Part shown: piece by piece, positions 1 to 8,430 of the stretch | How positions within the stretch are numbered: position 1 is the first letter of the stretch | How the letters are laid out: every line of letters begins with the position of its first letter | Source: Nitrospira lenta | GTDB lineage: Bacteria > Nitrospirota > Nitrospiria > Nitrospirales > Nitrospiraceae | DNA: 64,000 nt | Assembly: GCF_900403705.1 (NCBI RefSeq) | Contig: NZ_OUNR01000022.1 | Span: 62,001 to 126,000 of the forward strand | Reading direction: 5' to 3' | The notes under the pieces: generated by a model | What the model was told of the DNA's origin: nothing | Databases searched by the model: none | What the model saw: the letters and a program-made list of their open reading frames with translations, nothing else | Translations under genes and position numbers: made by a program

Positions 1-460
1 TGGAGGAGTGCCCCTCCGCCGTGGCGGCGGATTCAGTCTCATCGGCCTTGCCCTCTTCTTCACCTTCGGCAGGCTTCTCTTCTTCCGGCACATCAAACCA
101 CTGCACCAGCATCTCATCCCACCAGCCCTCGGTCACGTCGTCACCGGGGTCAGTGCCCAGAAACGCGACCTCCTCTTTCTTCACATCGGAACCGACGAGT
201 TGAGGCTGAAATTTCGCGCGGTCGATGACTTCTTTCGTCGCATAGCCGCCGATAATCCAGGCATCCGGATCGGCGCGGCGCGACTTGTACGCCTTCAATC
301 CGATTTTGAGATACATGAACAGTTGCTGCTGGATCGGATCGGCGACACCCGATTGAGGCAAGCTCAACGTCTTCTCGATCTTCTTCCGCCAATGCCGATC
401 GTCATACCGCGACGTGATCAGCTGCAACATTTTCTTTCCCAATTCAGCATCGAGCGCCAT
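1..460 (-). CDS. Hypothetical protein, N-terminal part, cut by the window edge
   Basis: The frame is open from an ATG at 460 down to base 1, 153 codons, so the 3' end lies outside the window. An AAGGGA Shine-Dalgarno sequence sits about 8 nt upstream of the ATG. The N-terminus is basic (SRYDDRHWRKKIEKTL), a middle stretch reads RADPDAWIIGGYATKEVID, and the visible end is rich in Glu (EEEKPAEGEEEGKA), probably a disordered acidic tail. There is no signal peptide or membrane segment, so it is probably cytosolic. I do not recognise the family. It is on the same strand as the downstream-to-upstream run tldD-pmbA-PEBP and could be the last gene of that transcript. Confidence 0.7.
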   Translation of the reverse strand, partial: MALDAELGKKMLQLITSRYDDRHWRKKIEKTLSLPQSGVADPIQQQLFMYLKIGLKAYKSRRADPDAWIIGGYATKEVIDRAKFQPQLVGSDVKKEEVAFLGTDPGDDVTEGWWDEMLVQWFDVPEEEKPAEGEEEGKADETESAATAEGHSS

Positions 461-512
461 CTGTTGTCCCTTTACACAAACCGTCGTGATCTTGCCGGCA
501 AGGCCTTCTTGC

Positions 513-1070
513 TTACCGACCGTACATCCCCGTAAACGATGTTTTTGCCAGCGCGTTTTGTTTCAGATAGTAGCCGACCATCGCGCCTGAAGCCTCCGGC
601 TTGAGCGGAAGTTGATCGACCTTCAACGCATACAGAGTGAAGATGTATCGATGGGGCTTGTCGCCGGACGGAGGACAGGGTCCTCCGTACCCGGGCTGGC
701 CGAAATCCGTCATGCTTTGAATGCTCCCCTGAGGCGCAGACGAACTGTCCGACTTGCCGGCCCCCGCCGGGAGCGAGGTCACGGTAGGAGCGATGTTGAA
801 AATAACCCAATGCCACCAGCCGCTGCCGGTCGGCGCGTCAGGATCATACATGGTGAGCGCAAAGCTCTTGGTATCTTTGGGAGCATGCTCCCACAGCAGT
901 TGCGGCGAGACATTCTGTCCGGCGCAGCCAAACCCATTAAACACATGGTCATTGCCGATCGTACTATGATCCTTGATCGTCGGACTCGTCAGCGAAAACT
1001 CTGCGGCAAAGCCCGCCTCAGGAAGTGCCAGTGCTGCCAGCAGCAACATGCCCCGTACGAAAGATCGCAT
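513..1070 (-). CDS. YbhB/YbcL (PEBP) family protein, secreted
   Basis: A 185 aa phosphatidylethanolamine-binding-protein-like (Raf kinase inhibitor-like) protein. The family hallmarks are visible: N-terminal F.LTSP, the ligand-pocket stretch ALTMYDPDAPTGSGWWHWV, and GYGGPCPPSGDKPHRYIFTL. Residues 1-23 form a signal peptide ending in AGFAA, so it should be periplasmic. The start at 1070 was chosen over the in-frame ATG at 1088 because GAGGGA lies 8-9 nt before 1070 and the signal peptide then begins properly (MRSFVRG). Bacterial members are small-molecule-binding proteins whose ligand is usually unknown. It lies 22 nt downstream of pmbA on the same strand and may be co-transcribed with it. Confidence 0.93.
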   Translation of the reverse strand: MRSFVRGMLLLAALALPEAGFAAEFSLTSPTIKDHSTIGNDHVFNGFGCAGQNVSPQLLWEHAPKDTKSFALTMYDPDAPTGSGWWHWVIFNIAPTVTSLPAGAGKSDSSSAPQGSIQSMTDFGQPGYGGPCPPSGDKPHRYIFTLYALKVDQLPLKPEASGAMVGYYLKQNALAKTSFTGMYGR

Positions 1071-1092
1071 GGTCTGCTCCCTCCTCATCGTC

Positions 1093-2460
1093 CTAATTCC
1101 CCGCCACCATCAACTCGCCCAACTTCAGACTCGGACTCGCAATCCTGCTCCGAAACACCAGATCGTTTCCCACCGTTTCAATGTCGGTAAACATCTGCTT
1201 CAGATTACCGGCGATCGTAATCTCTTCGACTGGATACGCCAGCTCTCCATTCTCGATCCAATAGCCGCAGGCACCACGGGAGTAGTCCCCCGTCACCATA
1301 TTGATTCCAAACCCGATCAGCTCGGTCACGTACAGCCCCTCCTTGACCGACCCGATCATCTCCTGCAGCGTCTTCGTACCGGGAACCAGATAGAAATTCG
1401 TCGGTCCGACTGATGGACTCTCCCCCACACTCCGCGACGCATTCCCGGTCGATGACAGCCCCAACTTCTTACCGGAATAGGAGTCGAGCAAATAGCTTTT
1501 CAGCACACCTCGTTCGACAATCGTATTCTTACGCGTCGCCAATCCCTCGCCGTCGAACGGGCGAGAACCAAGCCCGCCTTCCATCCGTCCGTCATCGTAG
1601 ATCGTCAAATGCTCTGACGCGATCCGATTGCCGAGTTGATCGAGAAGAAACGAGGCTCGTTTGTAGAGCGAGTAGCCTGAAATCGCGCTACAGAGATTGC
1701 CGAGGAGACTGCCGGCGGTATCCTGGTCAAAAATCACCGGCACCCGCTTCGTAGCTACCTTGCGCCCGCCGAGACGGCGTAAGGTGCGGCGCGCCGCTTC
1801 CTGGCCGATCGACTCGGGGGACGCCATCAAGCTGAACTTGCGCTGCACTTCATACCACGCATCCCGCTGCATCCCGCCGGTGGCAGCGTCCGTGGCGATG
1901 GGTGAGACCGAAATAGAAAAACTCGAGCTGCGATACTCACCGACAAATCCATGGCTATTGGCCAAGACGACCCGCCCGGACGACGAGTCAAACTCGCCCC
2001 CTTCCGAGTTGGTCATGCGAGGGTCCGCCGACAAGGCCGCCGACTCCGCCCGCTTCGCCAGGTCGATCTGCTGATCGGTCCCAAGCTTGGTGCTGTCGTA
2101 GAGATCCAGGTCCGGCCAATCCGTCGCCATCTGCGACGCCTCGGGCAGCCCCGACACCTCATCCGGTACCACCGCCTTCGCTAGTGTGCAGGTCTCATCG
2201 ACCAACCGATGCAATGAGTCGATCGAAAAATCAGAGGTCGAGGTCGTCGCGGACCGTTTCCCGACAAACACCCGCAACCCCAACCGCTTCTCGCGAGCCT
2301 TGCTTAAGCGATCCACCACGCCGACACGCACCTGCACGGAAAATGTTTCTCCGTCGGCGACGACGATATCGGCCTCCGTCGCTCCCCGCTGCTTGGCTCG
2401 AGCGAGCACGTCCGCGGCCAATTGCGCATATCCGTTGGTCTGTTGAGGCAAATTGCTCAT
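1093..2460 (-). CDS. pmbA: TldD/PmbA family protein, PmbA (TldE) subunit
   Basis: A 455 aa protein of the TldD/TldE(PmbA) family, which forms a heterodimeric metalloprotease that unfolds and degrades peptides (microcin B17 maturation and CcdA turnover in E. coli). It lacks the HExxxH motif carried by its neighbour TldD, as expected for the TldE subunit. Length matches the family. The start at 2460 lies 1 nt after the tldD stop (TAA-C-ATG), which indicates translational coupling. The longer frame to 2496 would overlap tldD and has no good ribosome site. In the cytosol it should pair with the tldD product at 2462-3892. Confidence 0.92.
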   Translation of the reverse strand: MSNLPQQTNGYAQLAADVLARAKQRGATEADIVVADGETFSVQVRVGVVDRLSKAREKRLGLRVFVGKRSATTSTSDFSIDSLHRLVDETCTLAKAVVPDEVSGLPEASQMATDWPDLDLYDSTKLGTDQQIDLAKRAESAALSADPRMTNSEGGEFDSSSGRVVLANSHGFVGEYRSSSFSISVSPIATDAATGGMQRDAWYEVQRKFSLMASPESIGQEAARRTLRRLGGRKVATKRVPVIFDQDTAGSLLGNLCSAISGYSLYKRASFLLDQLGNRIASEHLTIYDDGRMEGGLGSRPFDGEGLATRKNTIVERGVLKSYLLDSYSGKKLGLSSTGNASRSVGESPSVGPTNFYLVPGTKTLQEMIGSVKEGLYVTELIGFGINMVTGDYSRGACGYWIENGELAYPVEEITIAGNLKQMFTDIETVGNDLVFRSRIASPSLKLGELMVAGN

Positions 2461-2461
2461 G

Positions 2462-3892
2462 TTATCGTTGCGTCCCGCCGACGGTGATTTCATCAATCTT
2501 CAAGGTCGGCAATCCCACTCCCACCGGCACGGACTGGCCGTCTTTGCCGCAGGTACCGATCCCGTTATCCAACTTCAAATCATGCCCGACCATCGACACC
2601 TTCGTCAGAATTTCAGGCCCGTTGCCGATCAGCGTGGCCCCTTTGACCGGCTTGGTGATTTTCCCATCCTCGATCAAATAGGCTTCACTCGCCGAGAACA
2701 CAAACTTCCCGCTGGTGATATCCACCTGCCCGCCGCCAAAGGACACGGCATACAGCCCTCGCTTGACCGACTTCAGAATGTCAGCAGGGTCCGACTCGCC
2801 GGCCAGCATGAAGGTATTCGTCATGCGAGGAAGCACGATGCTTTGATAGCTTTCCCGCCGGCCATTGCCGGTCAACGGAATGCCCATCAATCGCGCATTC
2901 AATTTGTCGGTGATATAGCCGCGAAGGATCCCCTTCTCGATCAACACTGTACGTCCCGTGGGCGTCCCTTCATCATCCATATTGAGCGAACCGCGACGAA
3001 ACGGAAGCGTGCCATCATCTACGATGGTACACACGTCGGAGGCCACGCGCTTGCCGATCAAGTTGGAGAACGCCGAGGTCTTCTTCCGGTTGAAGTCCGA
3101 CTCCAGCCCATGGCCGATCGCCTCGTGCAGCAAAATGCCCGGCCATCCTCCGCCAAGTACCACCGGCATGACCCCTGCCGGCGCATCCACCGCGGAGAGA
3201 TTCAAAATCGCCTCGCGAGCCGCCTCCCGGGCATATTCCAAATACCGGCCTTCTTCTTGATAGAACTCAAACCCGACCCGCCCGCCCCCGCCGAATGACC
3301 CGACCTGCCGATTGCCGTTTTCCTCAGCGATACAGGTAACTTGAAGCCGGGACAACGGTTGCACATCTCCGATCAACGTGCCATCGGAGGTCGCCACGGC
3401 CACCACTTTATATTCCGTATTAAATGAGGCCAGTACATTTTTGATCCGCGGATCGTAGCGCCGCGCCTCGGCATCGATCGCATTGAGCAAGGCCACGCGG
3501 TCCGCCGTCGCCACCTCAGCCTTCGCCCGTTCGACGGGATAGAGATCCCGCGTCGGCCGTTGCTGCGTCGGCACGGGCAAACTGCGATCCCCTTTGGGAG
3601 AATTAGCGATATACCGGGCCGTATCCGCGGCAATTTCCAAATCCTTCTTCGTCAACTCGTCTGAATAGGCAAATCCGGTTTTCTCTCCGGCGGTCGCCCG
3701 CACCCCGACGCCCTGGGAAATACTTTTCGAAGCCCGCTTGACGAGGCCCTCTTCCATAGAGACGGATTCCGACACCCGCGACTCGAAATAGAGATCGGCA
3801 TAGTCCACATCCCGGACGTTGAGCCGGTCGAGGGCACCGAACACTTCCAGATCCGTCATGCCGAACTTTTCGAGCTGCCCAGAATCAGCCAT
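2462..3892 (-). CDS. tldD: Metalloprotease TldD
   Basis: A 476 aa TldD subunit. The zinc-binding HExxxH motif is visible as HEAIGH at about residues 256-261, in the context LLHEAIGHGLESDFNRK. The C-terminal half contains the typical glycine-rich stretch KRGLYAVSFGGGQVDITSG. The family cleaves unfolded peptides inside the TldD-TldE heterodimer. The ATG at 3892 is preceded by AAGGGG at 9 nt. A TTG directly upstream (3895) is less likely. It is first in the tldD-pmbA pair, and a sigma70-like promoter lies 33 nt upstream (see 3932-3961). Confidence 0.95.
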   Translation of the reverse strand: MADSGQLEKFGMTDLEVFGALDRLNVRDVDYADLYFESRVSESVSMEEGLVKRASKSISQGVGVRATAGEKTGFAYSDELTKKDLEIAADTARYIANSPKGDRSLPVPTQQRPTRDLYPVERAKAEVATADRVALLNAIDAEARRYDPRIKNVLASFNTEYKVVAVATSDGTLIGDVQPLSRLQVTCIAEENGNRQVGSFGGGGRVGFEFYQEEGRYLEYAREAAREAILNLSAVDAPAGVMPVVLGGGWPGILLHEAIGHGLESDFNRKKTSAFSNLIGKRVASDVCTIVDDGTLPFRRGSLNMDDEGTPTGRTVLIEKGILRGYITDKLNARLMGIPLTGNGRRESYQSIVLPRMTNTFMLAGESDPADILKSVKRGLYAVSFGGGQVDITSGKFVFSASEAYLIEDGKITKPVKGATLIGNGPEILTKVSMVGHDLKLDNGIGTCGKDGQSVPVGVGLPTLKIDEITVGGTQR

Positions 3893-3931
3893 CAATCACG
3901 CCCCTTTGTTTCTGTATGGGAACAAGCGAGG

Positions 3932-3961
3932 AGTATAGCCCATTCATTTCCGCAGCCGCAA
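3932..3961 (-). promoter_or_regulatory. Putative sigma70 promoter of tldD
   Basis: Read on the minus strand: TTGCGG (3961-3956), an 18-nt spacer, then TATACT (3937-3932). The predicted transcription start near 3925 leaves a leader of about 33 nt before the tldD ATG. Found by eye only. Confidence 0.5.
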
Positions 3962-3979
3962 TGCAACGCATCTTAACTA

Positions 3980-4007
3980 TTGACAGACCAAGGGCTTTTA
4001 CTAAATA
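3980..4007 (+). promoter_or_regulatory. Possible upstream promoter of the uppS operon
   Basis: A perfect TTGACA at 3980-3985 is followed 16 nt later by TAAATA (4002-4007), a weak -10. It lies in tandem with the better promoter at 4012-4040. Confidence 0.3.
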
Positions 4008-4011
4008 GCGT

Positions 4012-4040
4012 TTGACATTGCCTACCCTCGTCAGTAGACT
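4012..4040 (+). promoter_or_regulatory. Putative sigma70 promoter of the uppS-cdsA-dxr-rseP-proS cluster
   Basis: TTGACA (4012-4017), a 17-nt spacer and TAGACT (4035-4040). The predicted start of transcription near 4047 argues against the TTG codon at 4055 as the uppS start and supports the ATG at 4091. Confidence 0.6.
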
Positions 4041-4090
4041 TTGGGCACCTGCCATTGAGTCTTTACGGAAAGGACCTCGACTCACTTCTC

Positions 4091-4879
4091 ATGCCACAGA
4101 CACCTTCTTCATCCAGCCTCGACCACCTTTCCGAGCAAGAATTGACGAGTAAATTGGAACAGGAACTCCTGCCCAAACACGTCGCCGTCATTATGGATGG
4201 AAACGGACGCTGGGCCGAGTTTCGCAGCCTGCCCCGCATTGCCGGTCATCGCGAAGGGATCAATTCCGTCCGCGAGATGATCACCCTGTCTCTCGAACTG
4301 GGCATTCAACACCTGACCATCTACGCATTCTCACAGGAGAATTGGAATCGGCCGACACAAGAGATTTCCGCATTGATGGGCCTTCTAGAACATTACCTGT
4401 CCACCGAGCGAGCCAGCCTCATTGAGCAAGGCGTTCGTTTCCGCGCCATCGGACGACTCGATGCGCTTCCGGAGAGCGCCCGGCGCTGGGTCCGGACAAC
4501 CGAGCAGGAAACCGCGCATCTGAACAAGCTGCATCTGACCGTGGCACTCAGTTACGGGGGACGAACTGAGATCGTCGACGCCGTCCGCGACATTCTGAAG
4601 GACGCGCAGACAGGATCACTCCGGCCTGACCAGATTGACGAAACGCTGCTATCGCGCCATCTCTATACACACCCGCTCCCTGACCCCGACCTGTTGATTC
4701 GAACCAGCGGCGAGACCCGTATTAGTAACTTCCTCCTCTGGCAACTGGCCTATACCGAACTCTACTTCACCTCTACGCCCTGGCCCGACTTTCGGCGACG
4801 TGAGTTTCTGCTCGCGTTGATCGAATATCAACGCCGCGAACGCCGATTCGGCCGGGTCTTGAGCACTGTGTCCTCCTAA
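4091..4879 (+). CDS. uppS: Isoprenyl transferase (undecaprenyl diphosphate synthase family)
   Basis: A 262 aa cis-prenyltransferase that adds isopentenyl units to farnesyl diphosphate to make the C55 carrier lipid for peptidoglycan and other surface polymers. The P-loop-like motif VIMDGNGRWA carries the catalytic Asp at about residue 36. SYGGRTEIVDA and the C-terminal DLLIRTSGETRISNFLLWQ-type signature are also present. Length is normal. The in-frame TTG at 4055 was rejected because it would sit at the predicted transcription start. It is the first gene of a cluster that combines carrier-lipid, phospholipid and isoprenoid synthesis. Confidence 0.96.
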   Translation: MPQTPSSSSLDHLSEQELTSKLEQELLPKHVAVIMDGNGRWAEFRSLPRIAGHREGINSVREMITLSLELGIQHLTIYAFSQENWNRPTQEISALMGLLEHYLSTERASLIEQGVRFRAIGRLDALPESARRWVRTTEQETAHLNKLHLTVALSYGGRTEIVDAVRDILKDAQTGSLRPDQIDETLLSRHLYTHPLPDPDLLIRTSGETRISNFLLWQLAYTELYFTSTPWPDFRRREFLLALIEYQRRERRFGRVLSTVSS

Positions 4880-4885
4880 GCGCAC

Positions 4886-5779
4886 GTGGACAACCTCAGC
4901 CCAGTAGATGTGCATGGTAACCGGGCAACAGCACCCGTTGCGCCGATTCCCACGCCGACTCGCCGCTTCGATGTCCGGCGCGTCTATACCGCCCTCATCG
5001 GCATTCCAATCGTCTATGCCATCATTCGCTATCTGCCGCCCTGGGGTCTAACTCTGTTGGTGGTCATAGGCGGAGCCATCGCCCTGCTAGAGCTCACACG
5101 CATGGGCTTCGGCGATCGTCGCAATCCAGCCCTCACCGGGCTCGCGCTCGGACTCACGACGCTTTTGATCGTCCGCCCCCACTGGGCGCTTCCAATAGAC
5201 ACGATACTGCTACCGGGTCTCGCCGGCGTGTTGCTGGCGATGCTCGGATCCTCGAATAGCCTCACGTCCCGCTTCCATGACGCGGCCATTGCGCTATTCG
5301 GGCCGCTCTATATCGGACTCACACTCAGCACGCTGGTTTCGACACGCGCCCTCCCATCCGGCGAATGGCTGATCGTCTTTATTGCGGTGGTCACTTGGGC
5401 CAGCGACATCGGCGCCTACTACGCAGGGACCCTCTGGGGACGCCATCCCCTGGCCCCGTCGATCAGCCCCAAGAAATCCATTGAGGGACTGGCGGGAGGA
5501 TTGGCCCTGGCCATGGCAGTCGCCCTCCTGACGCAGGTCTGGCTGGTTCCGCAATTGACCATGCTTCACGCGTTGGCGCTGGGCTTTCTGATGACCGGCA
5601 CAGGCCTTGTGGGAGACTTGTGCGAATCAGCGATAAAGCGCGGGGTCGGGGTGAAGGACTCTGGGGGAATTCTTCCCGGTCACGGAGGCATGCTCGACCG
5701 TTTAGATAGTCTCTTGTTCACCGCCCCCACCTTCTACTACTATGTGACATTAGTCTGCGGCTTTTCGCCGCTCCCTTAG
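4886..5779 (+). CDS. cdsA: Phosphatidate cytidylyltransferase
   Basis: A 297 aa inner-membrane enzyme that makes CDP-diacylglycerol from phosphatidate and CTP. The C-terminal CDS signature is complete: SAIKRGVGVKDSGG followed by PGHGGMLDRLD. Several hydrophobic segments precede it (for example TLLVVIGGAIALLELTRM). It starts at a GTG 6 nt after the uppS stop with no strong ribosome site, so coupling to uppS is likely. A later in-frame GTG at 4910 is possible. The N-terminal 25 residues are polar and Pro-rich, which is unusual but harmless. Confidence 0.94.
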   Translation: MDNLSPVDVHGNRATAPVAPIPTPTRRFDVRRVYTALIGIPIVYAIIRYLPPWGLTLLVVIGGAIALLELTRMGFGDRRNPALTGLALGLTTLLIVRPHWALPIDTILLPGLAGVLLAMLGSSNSLTSRFHDAAIALFGPLYIGLTLSTLVSTRALPSGEWLIVFIAVVTWASDIGAYYAGTLWGRHPLAPSISPKKSIEGLAGGLALAMAVALLTQVWLVPQLTMLHALALGFLMTGTGLVGDLCESAIKRGVGVKDSGGILPGHGGMLDRLDSLLFTAPTFYYYVTLVCGFSPLP

Positions 5780-5790
5780 CAGGAGACGCT

Positions 5791-6951
5791 ATGAAAACCA
5801 TCATCATCTTGGGCTCCACAGGTTCGATCGGCACGAACACCCTCGATATCGTTCAGCGATTCCCCGGTGAGTTTCGCGTTGCCGGACTCACCGCCGGTAA
5901 CAATATCGACAAACTGGAAGAACAGATCCGCGCGTTCACCCCGCGAGTGGTCGCCGTATCACAGGAAGCTGCCGCGGTGACCTTGCGACAGCGTTGCACA
6001 GGCCTGCCTGTTGAGATTGTGTCCGGTGAAGCCGGCATCGCTCAAGTGGCGTCTCTGCCGGAAGCCGAACTGGTGATCTCCGCCATTGTCGGAGCCGCCG
6101 GACTCGTGCCCACCCTCACGGCGATCCGTTCAGGAAAACATATTGCCCTGGCCAATAAAGAACCGATGGTCATGGCAGGCAAACTCATGCAGGAAGAAGC
6201 CCATAAACATGGCGTCCGAATCTTCCCGGTCGACAGCGAACACAGCGCGATCTTTCAATCACTGGAAGGCCATCGCCTGGAAGATGTCCGGCGATTGATC
6301 CTCACGGCGTCCGGCGGAGCGCTCTGGACCGTGGCGAAGGAGGAGTTGCAACACGTCACGCCCGAGCGCGCGCTCAAGCACCCCAACTGGAAAATGGGCT
6401 CCAAGATTACTATCGACTCAGCCACGCTGATGAACAAAGGCCTCGAGGTCGTCGAAGCCCGCTGGTTGTTTGATATTCCTGAATCCCGCATCGAGGTGAT
6501 GGTGCATCGGGAAAGCATTATTCACTCGCTCGTCGAATATGAAGACCGCTCCATGATCGCCCAATTGGGATTGCCGGACATGCGGACGCCGATCTCCTAT
6601 GCCATGCGGTACCCCGAACGGCTGCCGCTCGACCTGCCGTCGCTGGATTTGACGGCCATCGGCACACTCAGTTTCTGCAAGCCGGACCATGACCGATTCC
6701 CGTGCCTCAATTTGGGATATGAATCCCTCCGGACCGGAGGCACGATGCCGGCCACGATGAACGCCGCCAACGAAATTGCCGTCGATGCCTTTTTGAACGG
6801 CGGCATCCGTTTTATCGAAATCGCCGAAGTCATCCGCCAAACGATGGACGCCCATACGCCCAAAGCCGTGTCCTCTCTGGAGGACGCGCTGGAGGCCGAT
6901 CGGTGGGCCAGAGAAAAAGCGGAGTCCCTAGTCCATGCGCTCCCCCGTTAG
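5791..6951 (+). CDS. dxr: 1-deoxy-D-xylulose-5-phosphate reductoisomerase
   Basis: A 386 aa cytosolic enzyme of the MEP isoprenoid pathway that converts DXP to MEP with NADPH. The NADPH loop GSTGSIG is at residues 8-14. ANKEPMVMAGKLM, the metal-binding PVDSEHSAIFQ and KITIDSATLMNKGLE are all intact. The start ATG is preceded by AGGAG at 7 nt, and the gene begins 11 nt after cdsA. It supplies isoprenyl precursors to the UppS step encoded upstream. Confidence 0.97.
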   Translation: MKTIIILGSTGSIGTNTLDIVQRFPGEFRVAGLTAGNNIDKLEEQIRAFTPRVVAVSQEAAAVTLRQRCTGLPVEIVSGEAGIAQVASLPEAELVISAIVGAAGLVPTLTAIRSGKHIALANKEPMVMAGKLMQEEAHKHGVRIFPVDSEHSAIFQSLEGHRLEDVRRLILTASGGALWTVAKEELQHVTPERALKHPNWKMGSKITIDSATLMNKGLEVVEARWLFDIPESRIEVMVHRESIIHSLVEYEDRSMIAQLGLPDMRTPISYAMRYPERLPLDLPSLDLTAIGTLSFCKPDHDRFPCLNLGYESLRTGGTMPATMNAANEIAVDAFLNGGIRFIEIAEVIRQTMDAHTPKAVSSLEDALEADRWAREKAESLVHALPR

Positions 6952-7032
6952 AAACATCGTTTTGAAAATTGGGCAATGAGTGTTAAGTTGATGCTGGCGT
7001 TACACTTTCACCTCTAGATATTGAGCACACCC

Positions 7033-8424
7033 ATGATGTTCGCATTCACCTGGTCCCCCGATACCCTCTGGGTCTTGATGCAAAAAGCCTGGTGGTTCTT
7101 GATCGTACTCGGCGTCCTCGTCGCATTCCACGAGCTGGGACATTTTTTGGCGGCCCGCTGGGTGGGCGTGAAAGTCCTGAAATTCTCCCTCGGGTTCGGC
7201 CCGAAGATTTTCGGTCGCCAGGTCGGCGAAACCGAATATTTGCTCTCCGCCATTCCATTAGGTGGATACGTCAAACTGTTCGGCGAAGACGAAACGGAAG
7301 CTTCCACGCCGGAAGACCGCCGGCGATCGTTCGCCCATCAGGGGTTATGGGGGAAAGTGTTGATCGTGGCAGCCGGACCGGGGTTTAACTTCATTCTGGC
7401 CTATCTCATTTTCGCCGGATGGCTCTCCACGGGATCGCCCTTGTTCGTCCCGACCTTCCGCGACCTCAGCCCGGACATTGAGGCACTCGTACCAGGCTCT
7501 CCGGCATCCTCGGCTGGCATGGAAATCGGCGACCACATTACCAAGGTAAACGGGAAAGAGATTTCCACGAGGACGGAATTACTGGATGCAGTGGCTCATA
7601 GCAAAGGGGAAGCCATTTCCCTGGAGATTAAACGCGGGACACAAGTAAAGCCGCTCTCTGTTATCCCGGTTCCCCTACAAGGCCAGCAGGCCTCGCCCGA
7701 TGAGCCGCTGTATACGATCGGCGTCGAAGAGACCCCTCCCCTGGTCACCTCCGTGATGCACGGCCTCCCGGCTTCCACGGCGGGATTCCAGGCCGGAGAT
7801 CGAGTCATTGGCATTGAAGGCCAAACGATCTACACCTGGCTTCAGATGACGGCGATTGTGCGGGATAGCCCAAGCAAATCGCTGCACGTCGATGTGCTGC
7901 GCAACGGCCAGCGCATCCCATTAGTCGTCACCCCAAGCTCAGAGAAAGCGACCGTCAACGGCCAGGCCGTCGAGATCGGAAAGATCGGGATCTCAGGACC
8001 CGGCCGGTCGCTCATGCATTCGGACAATCCGCTCCAGGCCATCTACCAAGGGCTTGACGCCACCTGGGGATGGACCGAGCTCACTGCCATCGGACTCTAT
8101 AAAATGGTCGTCGGGGACATTTCGAGTAAAAATATCGGCGGCCCGTTGACGATCGCGAATATTTCAGGAGAGGCTGCTTCGCAAGGCGCCTCCAGTGTCA
8201 TTTTCCTGATTGCCATTCTGAGCATCAATCTCGGCGTGCTGAATTTGCTTCCGATTCCGATTCTGGACGGAGGACACTTGCTCTTTTTCCTCATTGAAGG
8301 CATTCTGCGGAAACCGCTCGGCGACCGGCAGCGGGAGATTGCCCAGCAAGCCGGGCTGGTCTTATTGGTTGGCGTGATGATCTTCGCCTTTTGGAATGAC
8401 CTCGAACGTATCTTCCTTCGTTAA
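7033..8424 (+). CDS. rseP: RIP metalloprotease RseP (site-2 protease)
   Basis: A 463 aa intramembrane zinc protease. HELGH is at residues 33-37 inside the first membrane helix. Two PDZ-like regions follow (around GSPASSAGMEIGDHITKVNG and GLPASTAGFQAGDRVIG), and the second metal motif is NLLPIPILDGGHL near the C-terminus. Members cut membrane-bound anti-sigma factors and signal-peptide remnants. The start is uncertain: the ATG at 7033 (followed by a second ATG) and a TTG at 7021 are both in frame, and neither has a clear ribosome site. The place between dxr and proS matches many bacteria. Confidence 0.95.
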   Translation: MMFAFTWSPDTLWVLMQKAWWFLIVLGVLVAFHELGHFLAARWVGVKVLKFSLGFGPKIFGRQVGETEYLLSAIPLGGYVKLFGEDETEASTPEDRRRSFAHQGLWGKVLIVAAGPGFNFILAYLIFAGWLSTGSPLFVPTFRDLSPDIEALVPGSPASSAGMEIGDHITKVNGKEISTRTELLDAVAHSKGEAISLEIKRGTQVKPLSVIPVPLQGQQASPDEPLYTIGVEETPPLVTSVMHGLPASTAGFQAGDRVIGIEGQTIYTWLQMTAIVRDSPSKSLHVDVLRNGQRIPLVVTPSSEKATVNGQAVEIGKIGISGPGRSLMHSDNPLQAIYQGLDATWGWTELTAIGLYKMVVGDISSKNIGGPLTIANISGEAASQGASSVIFLIAILSINLGVLNLLPIPILDGGHLLFFLIEGILRKPLGDRQREIAQQAGLVLLVGVMIFAFWNDLERIFLR

Positions 8425-8430
8425 CACCCT